Source: Mesobacterium_A sp034670065
GTDB taxonomy: Bacteria; Pseudomonadota; Alphaproteobacteria; Rhodobacterales; Rhodobacteraceae
Direction of reading: 5' to 3'
Assembly (NCBI GenBank): GCA_034670065.1
Contig: JAXMOG010000002.1
Location: 558,001-622,000 of the forward strand
DNA length: 64,000 bases
Positions 49,601-58,573 of this stretch are shown one piece after another. The position numbers and the translations under genes were made by a program. The notes under the pieces were generated by a model that saw nothing but the letters and a program-made list of their open reading frames with translations, searched no databases and had not been told where the DNA came from. Numbering within the stretch: the first letter of the stretch is position 1; each line of letters opens with the position of its first letter.

Positions 49601-50812
49601 TTGTCAAGTATTCTGACGAACAACGGCGCCATGGTTGCGCTACAAACATTGAAGTCCATCAATGTTAGCTTGACGCAAACCCAGAGCCAAATTTCAACCG
49701 GAAAATCGGTTGCCACGGCAAAGGATAACTCGGCCGTCTGGGCAATTTCAAAAGTCATGGAAAGTGATGTGAAAGGTTTCAAGTCGATTTCCGACAGCCT
49801 TTCCTTGGGCCAATCGACCGTTGCTGTGGCGCGCCAAGCCTCGGAAACGGTGACGGATCTTCTGACGCAAATGAAAGGAAAAATCGTTGCTGCTCAGGAG
49901 GATAACGTTGATAGAACCAAAATCAACGCCGATGTGACCGCACTGAAAGATCAGATTAATTCGGTTGTTGCAGCGGCGCAGTTCAATGGTCTGAACTTGG
50001 TGGACGGATCTGCCGCAAGTGCAAGCGTCTTGGCGTCTTTGAACCGGGATTCCAACGGGAACGTAACCTCTTCGTCTATTTCTGTGACCGCCTGGGATAT
50101 GTCGACGGGCGGGTATACCGCCAACGATATCTTCTCTGGCAGTTCGACGGGTGCATCCACCAACGGTGACACTGTGGCCCTGGTTCTGGACAGTGGTGGC
50201 GGCAATGAACAGATCGAAATTCTGGAAAACGGTTCCGCTTTTGCCGCTGGCGACAAGGTTAGCCTAACCGTCGGTGATCAGACTGTATCCTATTCGGTCA
50301 CTGCCGATGACGTGGCGGCAACGACTACAGCGGACATCGTTGCCGTCGCATTGAAAAACCAGATCGACAATCTTGGTATTTCGGGTCTGACGGTGGACTA
50401 TGACAGCGGCACACCCAGTACACTGGACTTCACCAATGCAGGCACGATTGATCTAAGTGTAAGTGGCCAATTCACAAACGCTGGGTCGGGTGGTTTGGGG
50501 GCCATGGCCGGAATAGATGTGTCTACTGGCGCAGGCGCAACCTCTGCGCTAGCCACGATCGAATCCTTGATCGATCGCTCAATCGATGCCGCCGCCAGCT
50601 TTGGTTCGGTTGAAGGCCGGATCGAAACACAAAACAACTTCATCACGTCGTTGGCGGATTCCTTGCGCTCTGGCATCGGGGCCATGGTCGACGCTGACAT
50701 GGAAGAAGCTTCGGCGCGTCTTCAGGCATTGCAAGTGCAACAGCAGTTGGGCGTTCAAGCGCTGTCAATCGCTAACCAGGCACCGCAATCGCTTCTGGCG
50801 TTGTTCCGTTAA
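49601..50812 (+). CDS. fliC: Flagellin
   Basis: Filament subunit of 403 residues. The N-terminal D0/D1 domain (SSILTNNGAMVALQTLKSIN ... SQISTGKSVATAKDNSAVWAISKVM) and C-terminal D0/D1 helix (ARLQALQVQQQLGVQALSIANQAPQSLLALFR) are typical of Roseobacter flagellins. Residues of about 140-320 form a variable region. The start codon is TTG at 49601 with AAGGAG seven bases upstream; no in-frame ATG lies upstream of the conserved N-terminus. A terminator follows at once, so flagellin is a separate transcript from flaF-flbT. Confidence 0.95.
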   Translation: MSSILTNNGAMVALQTLKSINVSLTQTQSQISTGKSVATAKDNSAVWAISKVMESDVKGFKSISDSLSLGQSTVAVARQASETVTDLLTQMKGKIVAAQEDNVDRTKINADVTALKDQINSVVAAAQFNGLNLVDGSAASASVLASLNRDSNGNVTSSSISVTAWDMSTGGYTANDIFSGSSTGASTNGDTVALVLDSGGGNEQIEILENGSAFAAGDKVSLTVGDQTVSYSVTADDVAATTTADIVAVALKNQIDNLGISGLTVDYDSGTPSTLDFTNAGTIDLSVSGQFTNAGSGGLGAMAGIDVSTGAGATSALATIESLIDRSIDAAASFGSVEGRIETQNNFITSLADSLRSGIGAMVDADMEEASARLQALQVQQQLGVQALSIANQAPQSLLALFR

Positions 50813-50825
50813 ACACATTTTGAAT

Positions 50826-50847
50826 GACGGGGCTTTCTGGCCCCGTC
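50826..50847 (+). terminator. Intrinsic terminator of the flagellin gene
   Basis: GACGGGGC / GCCCCGTC, a perfect 8-bp stem with a 6-base loop, is followed by TATTTG. It lies 13 bases after the flagellin stop and before flaF. Confidence 0.75.
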
Positions 50848-50880
50848 TATTTGAAACTGGCTTTTGCAAGGAGCCTCTCA

Positions 50881-51273
50881 TTGACATCGGCTGCTTTTTC
50901 AAACGCGTCCACCGCCTATGGTGCGACCGACGGTACCCCCTTCGCCACTCGTTGTGCCAAGTCCGTAGAATATGAACTGTTTTCCCGTGTAACGCACCAG
51001 TTGGCTCTGGCATCGCGAAGCAAGAAAAGTGATTTTCCTTCGCTGGTTAGGTGTCTGCACGAAAATCGTCGTCTTTGGACGACACTGGCCGCAGACGTTC
51101 TGGATATCGACAATCCGCTGCCGTCTGACTTGCGGTCTCGGGTCGTGTATTTGTCTCAATTCGTACAGCTACACAGTGCGAAAATCTTGTCCGGTCAGGC
51201 CAAGGTACGGCCCCTGATCGAAGTGAATTTGGCTGTAATGAAAGGGCTAAAAAAACCGGAGGCAGTTCAATGA
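50881..51273 (+). CDS. flaF: Flagellar biosynthesis regulator FlaF
   Basis: Protein of 130 residues found only in alphaproteobacteria with FlbT-type control; it promotes flagellin synthesis and secretion. Recognisable are CLHENRRLWTTLAADVLDID and LPSDLRSRVVYLSQFVQLHS. The start is a TTG at 50881 with AAGGAG seven bases upstream, the second TTG start in a row. The overlap with flbT is 4 bases. Confidence 0.92.
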   Translation: MTSAAFSNASTAYGATDGTPFATRCAKSVEYELFSRVTHQLALASRSKKSDFPSLVRCLHENRRLWTTLAADVLDIDNPLPSDLRSRVVYLSQFVQLHSAKILSGQAKVRPLIEVNLAVMKGLKKPEAVQ

Positions 51274-51674
51274 CTGGCCTAGTGATAAAACTCGGTCCGA
51301 AAGAACGCATCATGATCAATGGTGCTGTGCTTGAAAACGGGGACAAACGCACTCGGATCAACATTTTGAGTCCAAACGCCAATGTTCTGCGCTTGCGGGA
51401 TGCGATTCATCCTTCCAAGGCAGTCACACCGGTGGGTCGTTTATGTTACGCGCTCCAATTGGTTTTGGCCGGGGACACCGGGCCGGAAGAGGCGCAGAAA
51501 AAGGCGATGCTTCGGATTGAAGAGCTGAGCCGTGTGTTTACAGACCATGATAGTCGAAGTTTGTTGGGGCAAGCGACCGAAGCATTGTCTGAACAGAACT
51601 TTTATAAATGCCTGAAGGCCATTCGCGGATTGTTGCCAAGAGAGGCGCGTCTACTCGCGATGAGTGAATTATGA
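51270..51674 (+). CDS. flbT: Flagellin mRNA regulator FlbT
   Basis: Protein of 134 residues. In Caulobacter FlbT binds the 5' leader of flagellin mRNA and limits translation or stability until the hook is complete. The N-terminus GLVIKLGPKERIMINGAVLENGDKRTRI and the later VGRLCYALQLVLAGD are typical. It lies between flaF and a DUF1217 gene with 4-base overlaps, so the three form one unit. Confidence 0.93.
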   Translation: MTGLVIKLGPKERIMINGAVLENGDKRTRINILSPNANVLRLRDAIHPSKAVTPVGRLCYALQLVLAGDTGPEEAQKKAMLRIEELSRVFTDHDSRSLLGQATEALSEQNFYKCLKAIRGLLPREARLLAMSEL

Positions 51675-52498
51675 GCTATCAGCCGATGGTTGTGGGCACC
51701 GGGTTTGGGGCCTGGGCAATGCTGACGTCAACAATGGCTCGTCAGAAAGCGGCGTTTTCACAGAGCCCTGAAATTGTCAGACGCGTTGATCAATTTCAGG
51801 ACAGAATGCCTAATATCACCAATGCTACAGAATTGGTTTCTGATCGGACAACTTTGCAAGTTGCTTTGGGTGCATTCGACTTATCAGATGATCTGAATAA
51901 TCGTTTCTTTGTTGAGAAACTTCTACTTGAAGGGACGTCTGACACGCGAGCATTGGCGAACCGCCTACAAGATCAACGTTATAAATCGTTGGCGGATGAC
52001 TTTGGCCCAGAAAAATTTGCTTTGAATTTGACATCGACTGACGATTTCGTAAGCGACATTTCACAAAAATACAGAGATGTATCGTTCGAGCTGGCCGTGG
52101 GCGAGACGGATGAAAATTTGCGTCTTGGATTGGCGTTTCACAGATTATTGCCGGAAATAGCTGCGAACACAGCATCCAATGAGGCAGCTTGGTACAAAGT
52201 TATCGGTCTGGCACCGGTCAGACAGGTTTTTGAAACGGCTTTCGGCCTGCCACCTTCGACGGCGCAATTGGACGTTGATCGTCAGGTGCGAATGTTCAAA
52301 GACAAAGCGACCGGTTTGTTTGGCGTGGACGCGTTGGACCAAATCGCAACGAGTGAAAATATGGAAAGTTTGGTGCAGCGGTTTCTTTTACGGCAACAGG
52401 TTTCGGCCGCAAATACGGCGTCCAGTTCTCAAACCGCGTTGACGCTGATTTCTCAAACAGCCGGGATGATGCGAGATTTCGGGATGGTTCGACATTGA
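51671..52498 (+). CDS. DUF1217 flagellar protein
   Basis: Protein of 275 residues of the DUF1217 family, which occurs almost only in alphaproteobacterial flagellar clusters and has no agreed role. Helical repeats are visible (FVEKLLLEGTSDTRALANRLQDQRYKSLADDFG; FVSDISQKYRDVSFELAVGE). No signal peptide or membrane segment is seen. It converges on fliI with 3 bases between the genes. Confidence 0.85.
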   Translation: MSYQPMVVGTGFGAWAMLTSTMARQKAAFSQSPEIVRRVDQFQDRMPNITNATELVSDRTTLQVALGAFDLSDDLNNRFFVEKLLLEGTSDTRALANRLQDQRYKSLADDFGPEKFALNLTSTDDFVSDISQKYRDVSFELAVGETDENLRLGLAFHRLLPEIAANTASNEAAWYKVIGLAPVRQVFETAFGLPPSTAQLDVDRQVRMFKDKATGLFGVDALDQIATSENMESLVQRFLLRQQVSAANTASSSQTALTLISQTAGMMRDFGMVRH

Positions 52499-52501
52499 CA
52501 T

Positions 52502-53869
52502 TCACACCGCGGCTTTAACCTCCTTTGTGGAAAAAGACCCGCCTTGCGGCGCGCCGCTGCGCAGCAAAAGCCGCAATTTGTCAAAGGCAATTTCCGGTGT
52601 GGTTGCGTTTTCGCCGGCAAGAAAAGCATCAAATTCCGGCCAAATCGCCACCGCATGATCAAGCTGGGGGTCTGAGCCTTTGCGATATAGGCCTGCGCGA
52701 ACCAAATTTTCCGAAGATTCGTACAGAGTCAATAATGCTCTAGCTTGCGAAATTGCCCTATTCTCTGATTCATTGGCCGCGTCCGGCAAGCTGCGCGAGA
52801 CAGATCGCAACAAGTCTATCGCTGGAAATCGTCCGCGTTCTGCGATCTTACGGTCCAAAACAACATGCCCGTCCAAAACACCGCGCAGAATATCAGCGAT
52901 CGGTTCTTCCATATCTGAACCGGCCACCAAAACACTGAAGACGGCAGTGATATCGCCATGACCATCGATTCCTGGCCCCGCTCTTTCACATAAGGCCATG
53001 ATTTCATGCGAAACCGACGCCGGAAACCCGCGCAACGCAGGTATTTCACCGGCAGCGACGGCCACTTCACGGTGCGCTTCGGCGAAGCGGGTCACTGAAT
53101 CCGCCAGTAATAAAACGTGCTTTCCGCTATCCCGAAAATATTCGGCGACCGACATCGCCGAGTACAAACAGCGCCGTCGCTCCAACGGGGACTTGTCCGA
53201 TGTGGCTGTTACAACCACGCTACGGGCCATTCCTTCCGCCCCCAAAGATTTGGTGACGAATTCGCGTAATTCTCGCCCTCTTTCACCAACCAAGGCCAAC
53301 ACGACAACGTCGGCTTGCATGTTGCGCGCCAATTGCCCCAGTAATCGAGATTTCCCCACTCCTGACCCCGCAAACAGGCCTATGCGTTGGCCGTGGGCAA
53401 TTGGCAGCATCGTGTCAAAAATGTTGAGTTTTGTCTGAAGCCTACCACCCAATCCGCGCCGTTGTGCCGGGGCCGGAGCAGGTGAGCGTAACGAGCGTTC
53501 TTTCGGGCCAGGCAACAGAGGATGACCGTCGACAGCACGTCCGAACGGATCAATAATCCGCCCGATCCAGCCGTGGCCGGGGCGAATGGAGGCAGGCCCG
53601 ACAAGCGCTACGCGATCATTCAGAGAAACACCGTCAAGCCCGTCATCGGGCAACAATGCAACCTGATTGTCGCGGATGCGGATGGCTTCACCTTCGCAAA
53701 ACCGACCGCCACGCAGGATCAGGCGCAACCTGTCGCCTATCGCCGTCCGATGGCTTAACCCTGATACCCAAACCACGGTACCATCCACCGAGGAAACGCG
53801 TCCCACCGCGTGAATGGTGGACAATTGCGCCAGCCCAGAACGCATTCCGTCAAACATTTCTGAACTCAT
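52502..53869 (-). CDS. fliI: Flagellum-specific export ATPase FliI
   Basis: ATPase of 455 residues of the flagellar type III export apparatus, related to F1 beta. Walker A is in GLFAGSGVGKSRLLGQLA (about residue 165) and Walker B in KHVLLLADSVTRFAEAHREVA. The ATG at 53869 with GGAGAGG upstream is preferred over a TTG five codons earlier. It is divergent from flgB across 85 bases. FliH, FliJ and most export-gate genes are absent from the window. Confidence 0.95.
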   Translation of the reverse strand: MSSEMFDGMRSGLAQLSTIHAVGRVSSVDGTVVWVSGLSHRTAIGDRLRLILRGGRFCEGEAIRIRDNQVALLPDDGLDGVSLNDRVALVGPASIRPGHGWIGRIIDPFGRAVDGHPLLPGPKERSLRSPAPAPAQRRGLGGRLQTKLNIFDTMLPIAHGQRIGLFAGSGVGKSRLLGQLARNMQADVVVLALVGERGRELREFVTKSLGAEGMARSVVVTATSDKSPLERRRCLYSAMSVAEYFRDSGKHVLLLADSVTRFAEAHREVAVAAGEIPALRGFPASVSHEIMALCERAGPGIDGHGDITAVFSVLVAGSDMEEPIADILRGVLDGHVVLDRKIAERGRFPAIDLLRSVSRSLPDAANESENRAISQARALLTLYESSENLVRAGLYRKGSDPQLDHAVAIWPEFDAFLAGENATTPEIAFDKLRLLLRSGAPQGGSFSTKEVKAAV

Positions 53870-53954
53870 CGGCCTCTCCAGCAATCTTGTGAAAACCGTT
53901 TCTAAAGGAATCGGAGTTAAGCCTTGGTTGAAGCCAATCGAGGGAGAAGCCCCG

Positions 53955-54344
53955 ATGTTCCAATCGATGCCTCTGTTTAAGGGGACGCATGAAATGGCGC
54001 GCCATGCAGGCCAGCGTCAGGCGCTTATCGCGCGAAATATGGCCAATGCCGATACGCCAGGATACGTCCCGCGCGATTTGCCAAAATTTTCTATCGACCG
54101 GGCATCTCTTGGTGCCGACGCAACAGCAATGCGGGCGACCCGTGCGGCACATGTTGACTTTGGTCATACCGGCTCTGTGGTCCGGCCGATTTCTCGACCG
54201 TCCGGTTTCGGCCCAAATGGGAATGCGGTGTCCTTGGAGGAGGAGTTGCTAAACTCCGTCGAGGCGCGCCGTCAGCATGATCGGGCGTTGGCCATCTACC
54301 GCGCGGGTTTGTCTATCCTGCGGACCAGTTTGGGAAAGGTTTGA
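53955..54344 (+). CDS. flgB: Flagellar proximal rod protein FlgB
   Basis: Rod subunit of 129 residues with the N-terminal rod/hook signature ALIARNMANADTPGYVPRD (about residues 24-42) and a C-terminal helix (RRQHDRALAIYRAGLSILRTSLG). It joins the MS ring to the distal rod. It is the first gene of the plus-strand operon flgBC-fliEQ-flgFGAH-fliL. The start is the ATG at 53955. Confidence 0.93.
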   Translation: MFQSMPLFKGTHEMARHAGQRQALIARNMANADTPGYVPRDLPKFSIDRASLGADATAMRATRAAHVDFGHTGSVVRPISRPSGFGPNGNAVSLEEELLNSVEARRQHDRALAIYRAGLSILRTSLGKV

Positions 54345-54348
54345 TCTG

Positions 54349-54729
54349 ATGAGCGAATTTGCCTCTGCCCTGTCAACAACAACCAGCGCACTGCGATTAC
54401 AGGCCAATCGGATCAGGATGATTTCTGAGAACTTGGCAAACACTGATACGCCGGGCTACCGGCGAAAAATCGCACCTGTGCGTTTGGCTCAAGACGGGGC
54501 AACTGTTTCACTTGGGCCGGTGCAGCTGGACCAAACCGTGTTGGAGCAAGTGTTTGATCCAAGCCATCCGTTGGCGGATGGAACTGGCCACTATGACGGT
54601 TCCAACGTGAATTTGATGATCGAAATCGCCGACGCGCGAGAGGCACAGCGAAGCTACGAAGCGAACCTGAAGATTTTTGACCAGACACGGCAAATGTCAT
54701 CAGAGTTGATGGGGCTGCTGCGCCGTTGA
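54349..54729 (+). CDS. flgC: Flagellar proximal rod protein FlgC
   Basis: Rod subunit of 126 residues. The N-terminal RIRMISENLANTDTPGYRRK and the C-terminal NLMIEIADAREAQRSYEANLKIF are the paired helices of the rod-protein family. It lies 4 bases after flgB. Confidence 0.94.
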   Translation: MSEFASALSTTTSALRLQANRIRMISENLANTDTPGYRRKIAPVRLAQDGATVSLGPVQLDQTVLEQVFDPSHPLADGTGHYDGSNVNLMIEIADAREAQRSYEANLKIFDQTRQMSSELMGLLRR

Positions 54730-54755
54730 TTTGACGTGAGAAAAAGGAGACCAGA

Positions 54756-55046
54756 ATGGATATCCGGAGTATATTCGCGGCACAAAAATACGCCGCCACA
54801 CGCGCCGCGACTGCGGCCACACCGCAACCTGATGGGATGGCCGCATCGGTCGGGGAAACGATCAATTCGTTTCAACAAGCCTTGCAGATGACGGACAGGA
54901 CAAGCCAGGATGCGCTTGCTGGCACTGCTGACCCCCATGCATTGGTGCACGCTTTGGCCCAATCAGAATTGGCAGTCGAAGCCGCAGTGACTGTGCGCAA
55001 TAAAGTCGTGGAAGCGTATCAAGAAATCTTGCGCATGCCGATTTGA
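54756..55046 (+). CDS. fliE: Flagellar MS-ring/rod junction protein FliE
   Basis: Protein of 96 residues that links the MS ring to the proximal rod. The helical core (NSFQQALQMTDRTSQDALAG ... ALAQSELAVEAAVTVRNKVVEAYQEILRMPI) is typical. A short Ala/Thr-rich N-terminus precedes it. Ribosome site AAAGGAG is well placed. Confidence 0.93.
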   Translation: MDIRSIFAAQKYAATRAATAATPQPDGMAASVGETINSFQQALQMTDRTSQDALAGTADPHALVHALAQSELAVEAAVTVRNKVVEAYQEILRMPI

Positions 55047-55053
55047 CCCGCGC

Positions 55054-55320
55054 ATGGATCAGGCCACCTTCTTTGATATCGTCCGGCAAGGGCTTTGGGT
55101 CAGTGTGGTGACATCACTTCCCATTCTGACGATGGCGTTGCTTGCCGGCGTCGTTGTCGGGCTGTTTCAGGCTCTGACCTCCATTCAGGAAATGACCCTG
55201 ACTTTCGTTCCTAAATTGGCGGCTATTGTTGTCACGTTTTGGCTTTCGATGGGCTTCATGACCCAAACTTTGGTGGCGTTCTGGAAAACAACACTCATTC
55301 CGCTGATCGCAGGAGGATAA
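55054..55320 (+). CDS. fliQ: Flagellar export gate protein FliQ
   Basis: Membrane protein of 88 residues with two transmembrane segments (about 15-38 and 52-75), part of the FliPQR export gate. The LTSIQEMTLTFVPKLAAI stretch is the conserved loop of the family. FliP and FliR are not encoded in the window. Confidence 0.94.
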   Translation: MDQATFFDIVRQGLWVSVVTSLPILTMALLAGVVVGLFQALTSIQEMTLTFVPKLAAIVVTFWLSMGFMTQTLVAFWKTTLIPLIAGG

Positions 55321-55321
55321 T

Positions 55322-56047
55322 ATGGACGTCGCCGGTTACACAGCTCTGACCCGCCAATCTGGTCTTCTGCGTGAAATGCGCGTCTTGGCCAACAATATTG
55401 CCAATGCCGGGACCACTGGTTTCCGTCAGGAGGGGTTGGTCTATTCCGAATACATCATGGCCGCGCGTGGCGACGGCATTGATACGAATGGCGTCTCGAT
55501 GACGGCAGCGCATATTCGCAACACCAGTCAAGCGCAGGGCGCGTTGCACCCCACTGGCGGCATGTTTGATTTGGCCGTTGAAGGGGACGGTTTCTTTTTG
55601 ATCGAAACCCCGGCGGGCGAACGACTGACCCGTAGCGGTGCATTTACCCCCAATGCACAGGGCGATCTGGTCACGGCGGATGGGTACCGCGTTTTAGATG
55701 TTGGCGGCGCGCCTCTTTTTGTTCCGCCCGATGCGGGAAACGTTGAAATCGCACGGGACGGCACGGTCAGCGCTGGCCCGCGTCTGTTGGGGCAGATTGG
55801 CGTTGTTGCACCGATAGATCCTTTGAGCATGGCGCGGGAAGGTGGCATTCTTTTTGACGCAGAGGATGGCTGGGAACCCGTTGAACAACCTTTTGTTGTC
55901 CAAGGGTTTTTGGAACGCTCGAACGTCGACGCGGTGTCGCAGATGGCGCGGATGATCGAAGTGCAACGTGCCTATGAAATTGGCCAAAGTTTTCTGGATG
56001 CCGAAGACCAAAGGGTACGCGGTGCAATCCAAACTTTCGTGAAATAG
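55322..56047 (+). CDS. flgF: Flagellar rod protein FlgF
   Basis: Rod protein of 241 residues. N-terminal motif VLANNIANAGTTGFRQEGLVY, central DLAVEGDGFFLIETPAGERLTRSGAFTPNAQGDLVT, and C-terminal helix SQMARMIEVQRAYEIGQSFLD. It begins 1 base after the fliQ stop. It is distinguished from FlgG by length and by the N-terminal MDVAGYTALTRQSGLLREM. Confidence 0.94.
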   Translation: MDVAGYTALTRQSGLLREMRVLANNIANAGTTGFRQEGLVYSEYIMAARGDGIDTNGVSMTAAHIRNTSQAQGALHPTGGMFDLAVEGDGFFLIETPAGERLTRSGAFTPNAQGDLVTADGYRVLDVGGAPLFVPPDAGNVEIARDGTVSAGPRLLGQIGVVAPIDPLSMAREGGILFDAEDGWEPVEQPFVVQGFLERSNVDAVSQMARMIEVQRAYEIGQSFLDAEDQRVRGAIQTFVK

Positions 56048-56077
56048 AGCAGAGAAAAACAGGCAAGGAATACTGAA

Positions 56078-56863
56078 ATGCGAGCCCTGGCTATCGCCGC
56101 GACCGGCATGAGCGCGCAGCAAATGCGCGTCGAGGTTATATCGAACAATTTATCCAATATGAGCACCACGGGATACAATGCGCGGCGCGCAGAGTTTGCC
56201 GACCTGCATTATCAACAAATCGCCCGTGCAGGGGCTGTAAACGCAGCAGACGGCACGGTTTTGCCCACCGGTGTTCAGCTTGGGTTGGGTGTGCGCCCTG
56301 CCGCAATAAATGTTCACTTGGCACAAGGCGCGCTTAGCGCAACTGGTGGTGACCTAGATGTGGCGATCGACGGTGCTGGCTACCTTGAAGTGACTCTGCC
56401 ATCCGGTCAGGCGGCCTATACGCGTGACGGAGCGTTGAAACGCTCTGGCGATGGGCAGATCATCAGTTCAGATGGGTTCCCGGTTGCGCCCGACATTACA
56501 ATTCCTGCCGACACGCGCAGCATTTCGATCAACGCGGAGGGCGAAATTTATGCCTATTTTCTGGAAGGGGCTGAAGGGCAACTCCTGGGGCAGTTATCTT
56601 TGGTGAACTTCACAAATGCCAAAGGGTTAGAAGCTGTCGGCGGCAATATGTTCCTTGAGACGGAGGCCTCCGGACCGGCCATCACCGGTGCTCCGGGGCA
56701 AGACGGGTTAGGGACTTTGCGCCAAGGATATTTGGAAGACAGCTCCGTTGATGCCGTGCGTGAAATCACGGAATTGATCGAGGCACAGCGCGGCTACGAA
56801 CTGAACGCAAAAGTGATTTCAGCGGTTGACCAGATGTTGGCGGCAACAACGCAGGTCCGCTGA
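56078..56863 (+). CDS. flgG: Flagellar distal rod protein FlgG
   Basis: Distal rod protein of 261 residues. The N-terminus MRALAIAATGMSAQQMRVEVISNNLSNMSTTGYNARRAEF and the C-terminus ELIEAQRGYELNAKVISAVDQMLAATTQVR are close to the canonical FlgG. Its stop overlaps the flgA start. Confidence 0.96.
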   Translation: MRALAIAATGMSAQQMRVEVISNNLSNMSTTGYNARRAEFADLHYQQIARAGAVNAADGTVLPTGVQLGLGVRPAAINVHLAQGALSATGGDLDVAIDGAGYLEVTLPSGQAAYTRDGALKRSGDGQIISSDGFPVAPDITIPADTRSISINAEGEIYAYFLEGAEGQLLGQLSLVNFTNAKGLEAVGGNMFLETEASGPAITGAPGQDGLGTLRQGYLEDSSVDAVREITELIEAQRGYELNAKVISAVDQMLAATTQVR

Positions 56864-57270
56864 TGTTTCGGCTGATATGTCTGCTGGCGGCCTTGCCCGC
56901 CTATGCCGATACGGTGGTTGCGGCGCGCACAATCCGCCCGGAAGAAATCGTCACGGCCAGCGATATTGTGCTGAGCACCGCCAATTCGCCGGGCGCCTAT
57001 GGTTTAGAGAGTGACGTCATCGGGCAAGAGGCGCGGGTGGTTTTATATGCAGGCCGCCCGATCCGTCGTGGCGATGTGCGTACACCAGCAGTGGTTGGGC
57101 GAAATGCCTTGGTTGCCCTGGTGTACAGCCAAGGTGGTTTGGAAATCAGTGCCGAGGGCCGAGCGTTAGATAGGGGGGCGGTGGGGGATTTGATTTCAGT
57201 GCTGAACACCAGTTCGCGCAACCGGGTGATGGGGCGGGTGCAGCCGGATGGTCGCGTTATTGTGGAGTGA
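56863..57270 (+). CDS. flgA: Flagellar P-ring assembly chaperone FlgA (short form)
   Basis: Periplasmic protein of 135 residues: a signal peptide (MFRLICLLAALPAYA|DT) and an SAF domain (TIRPEEIVTASDIVL ... RRGDVRTPAVVGRNALVALVY), ending NRVMGRVQPDGRVIV. It is shorter than enteric FlgA (about 220), lacking the N-terminal domain, as in other alphaproteobacteria. It helps FlgI form the P ring; flgI itself is not in the window. It overlaps flgH by 4 bases. Confidence 0.92.
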   Translation: MFRLICLLAALPAYADTVVAARTIRPEEIVTASDIVLSTANSPGAYGLESDVIGQEARVVLYAGRPIRRGDVRTPAVVGRNALVALVYSQGGLEISAEGRALDRGAVGDLISVLNTSSRNRVMGRVQPDGRVIVE

Positions 57271-57995
57271 AGTGGTTGAAGAGAATTTTCGTTTTCTTAT
57301 TGGCGATGGCTGGATGCAGCGAGATTGATCATTTGGGCAAGGCACCTAGCTTCAGCGCACCGGAAGAGACACGCGGGCACAGTGCGATGGTGTATTCAGG
57401 AATGCCCACGCGGGCACTACCTGCCCGTGCGGCGGACCATGCATCGCTTTGGAGCAGGGAACGATCGTCGCTTCTGGGGGATCGCCGGGCGATGGGGCGT
57501 GGCGACATCCTGACGGTTGTCATTGAGATTGACGACAAGGCTGAGATCTCAAATGCCACATCGCGGTCGCGAAGCGGGTCGCAGAGTATGTCGGTGCCAG
57601 ATTTGTTTGGCGTGCCACAACGCATCAATCAGGGCATCACCGATGGCGCCTCTATGGGGTCGGCTGTTGCGTTGGACGGGCAGTCTGATTCATCCGGAGA
57701 CGGCAGCGTGCGCCGGAATGAGAAACTGACCTTGCGCGTTGCCGCAACGGTTGTGGATGTCCTGCCCAATGGCGTTTTGGCGATTGAAGGCAACCAAGAA
57801 GTGCGGGTGAATTTTGAACTGCGCGAATTGCTGGTCACTGGCTATGTCCGACCGGCCGACATTACTAGAAAGAACGAGATTACATATGACAAAATAGCTT
57901 CTGCACGCGTGTCCTATGGCGGACGTGGACATATCACGGATGTTCAGCAACCGCGGTATGGGCAGCAAATCCTGGACCGTGTGCTTCCGTTTTAG
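57267..57995 (+). CDS. flgH: Flagellar L-ring lipoprotein FlgH
   Basis: Outer-membrane lipoprotein of 242 residues that forms the L ring. The signal peptide ends in a lipobox AMAGC (Cys at about residue 17). The mature part has GDILTVVIEIDDKAEISN and the C-terminal LLVTGYVRPADITRKNEI and YGGRGHITDVQQPRYGQQILD typical of FlgH. The start overlaps flgA by 4 bases. Confidence 0.95.
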   Translation: MKWLKRIFVFLLAMAGCSEIDHLGKAPSFSAPEETRGHSAMVYSGMPTRALPARAADHASLWSRERSSLLGDRRAMGRGDILTVVIEIDDKAEISNATSRSRSGSQSMSVPDLFGVPQRINQGITDGASMGSAVALDGQSDSSGDGSVRRNEKLTLRVAATVVDVLPNGVLAIEGNQEVRVNFELRELLVTGYVRPADITRKNEITYDKIASARVSYGGRGHITDVQQPRYGQQILDRVLPF

Positions 57996-58012
57996 TGTGA
58001 AGAGATGAATCG

Positions 58013-58519
58013 ATGATGCGACTAATCCTACCTATTTTATTGGCGGTTCTGGGCGTTGGTGCAGGTATCGGGGCCGGCTTGATGCTGAAGCCCGCCCCTG
58101 AAACGGAAAACGCTGAAGCAGTTGATTGCCCGGTTGTGCCGATTGTTGAAGCAGGTGATGTGCCACCGGTTAGAGTGGACGCGGCCCAGTTGGAAGATCG
58201 GGAGTTCATCAAGCTAAGCAACCAGTTCGTTCTGCCGGTCATAACCGACACCCGAGTGGCCGCTTTGGTTGTGTTGTCGATTACGATTGAGACGCAGGTC
58301 GGCAAGTCCGAAGTCGTCTATGCACGAGAGCCGAAGCTACGTGATCTGTTCCTGCAAACCCTGTTTGATCACGCCAGTCAGGGCCGTTTTAGTGGTGATT
58401 TCGCCAGTGCCGCCAACCTGCGGCCATTGCGCGATGAGTTGACGCTTGTTGCCCGCCGTGTCCTTGGGCCCGAGGTTAGCGACGTGTTGCTGACAGATTT
58501 GGCGCGTCAGGACGCCTGA
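58013..58519 (+). CDS. FliL-like flagellar basal-body protein
   Basis: Protein of 168 residues with one N-terminal membrane segment (LILPILLAVLGVGAGIGAGLML) and a periplasmic domain reminiscent of FliL (NQFVLPVITDTRVAALVVLSITIE ... LRDLFLQTLFDHAS ... LTLVARRVLGPEVSDVLLTDLARQ). FliL supports the stator and rod under load. It is the last gene of this flagellar operon. A second fliL may exist with the rest of the cluster, so I leave the symbol blank. Confidence 0.8.
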   Translation: MMRLILPILLAVLGVGAGIGAGLMLKPAPETENAEAVDCPVVPIVEAGDVPPVRVDAAQLEDREFIKLSNQFVLPVITDTRVAALVVLSITIETQVGKSEVVYAREPKLRDLFLQTLFDHASQGRFSGDFASAANLRPLRDELTLVARRVLGPEVSDVLLTDLARQDA

Positions 58520-58573
58520 CTCCAAGCGCCTTGCCCTTGGCCCAAACCTCTTGGATGTTGGGGGCGTAGGTCG

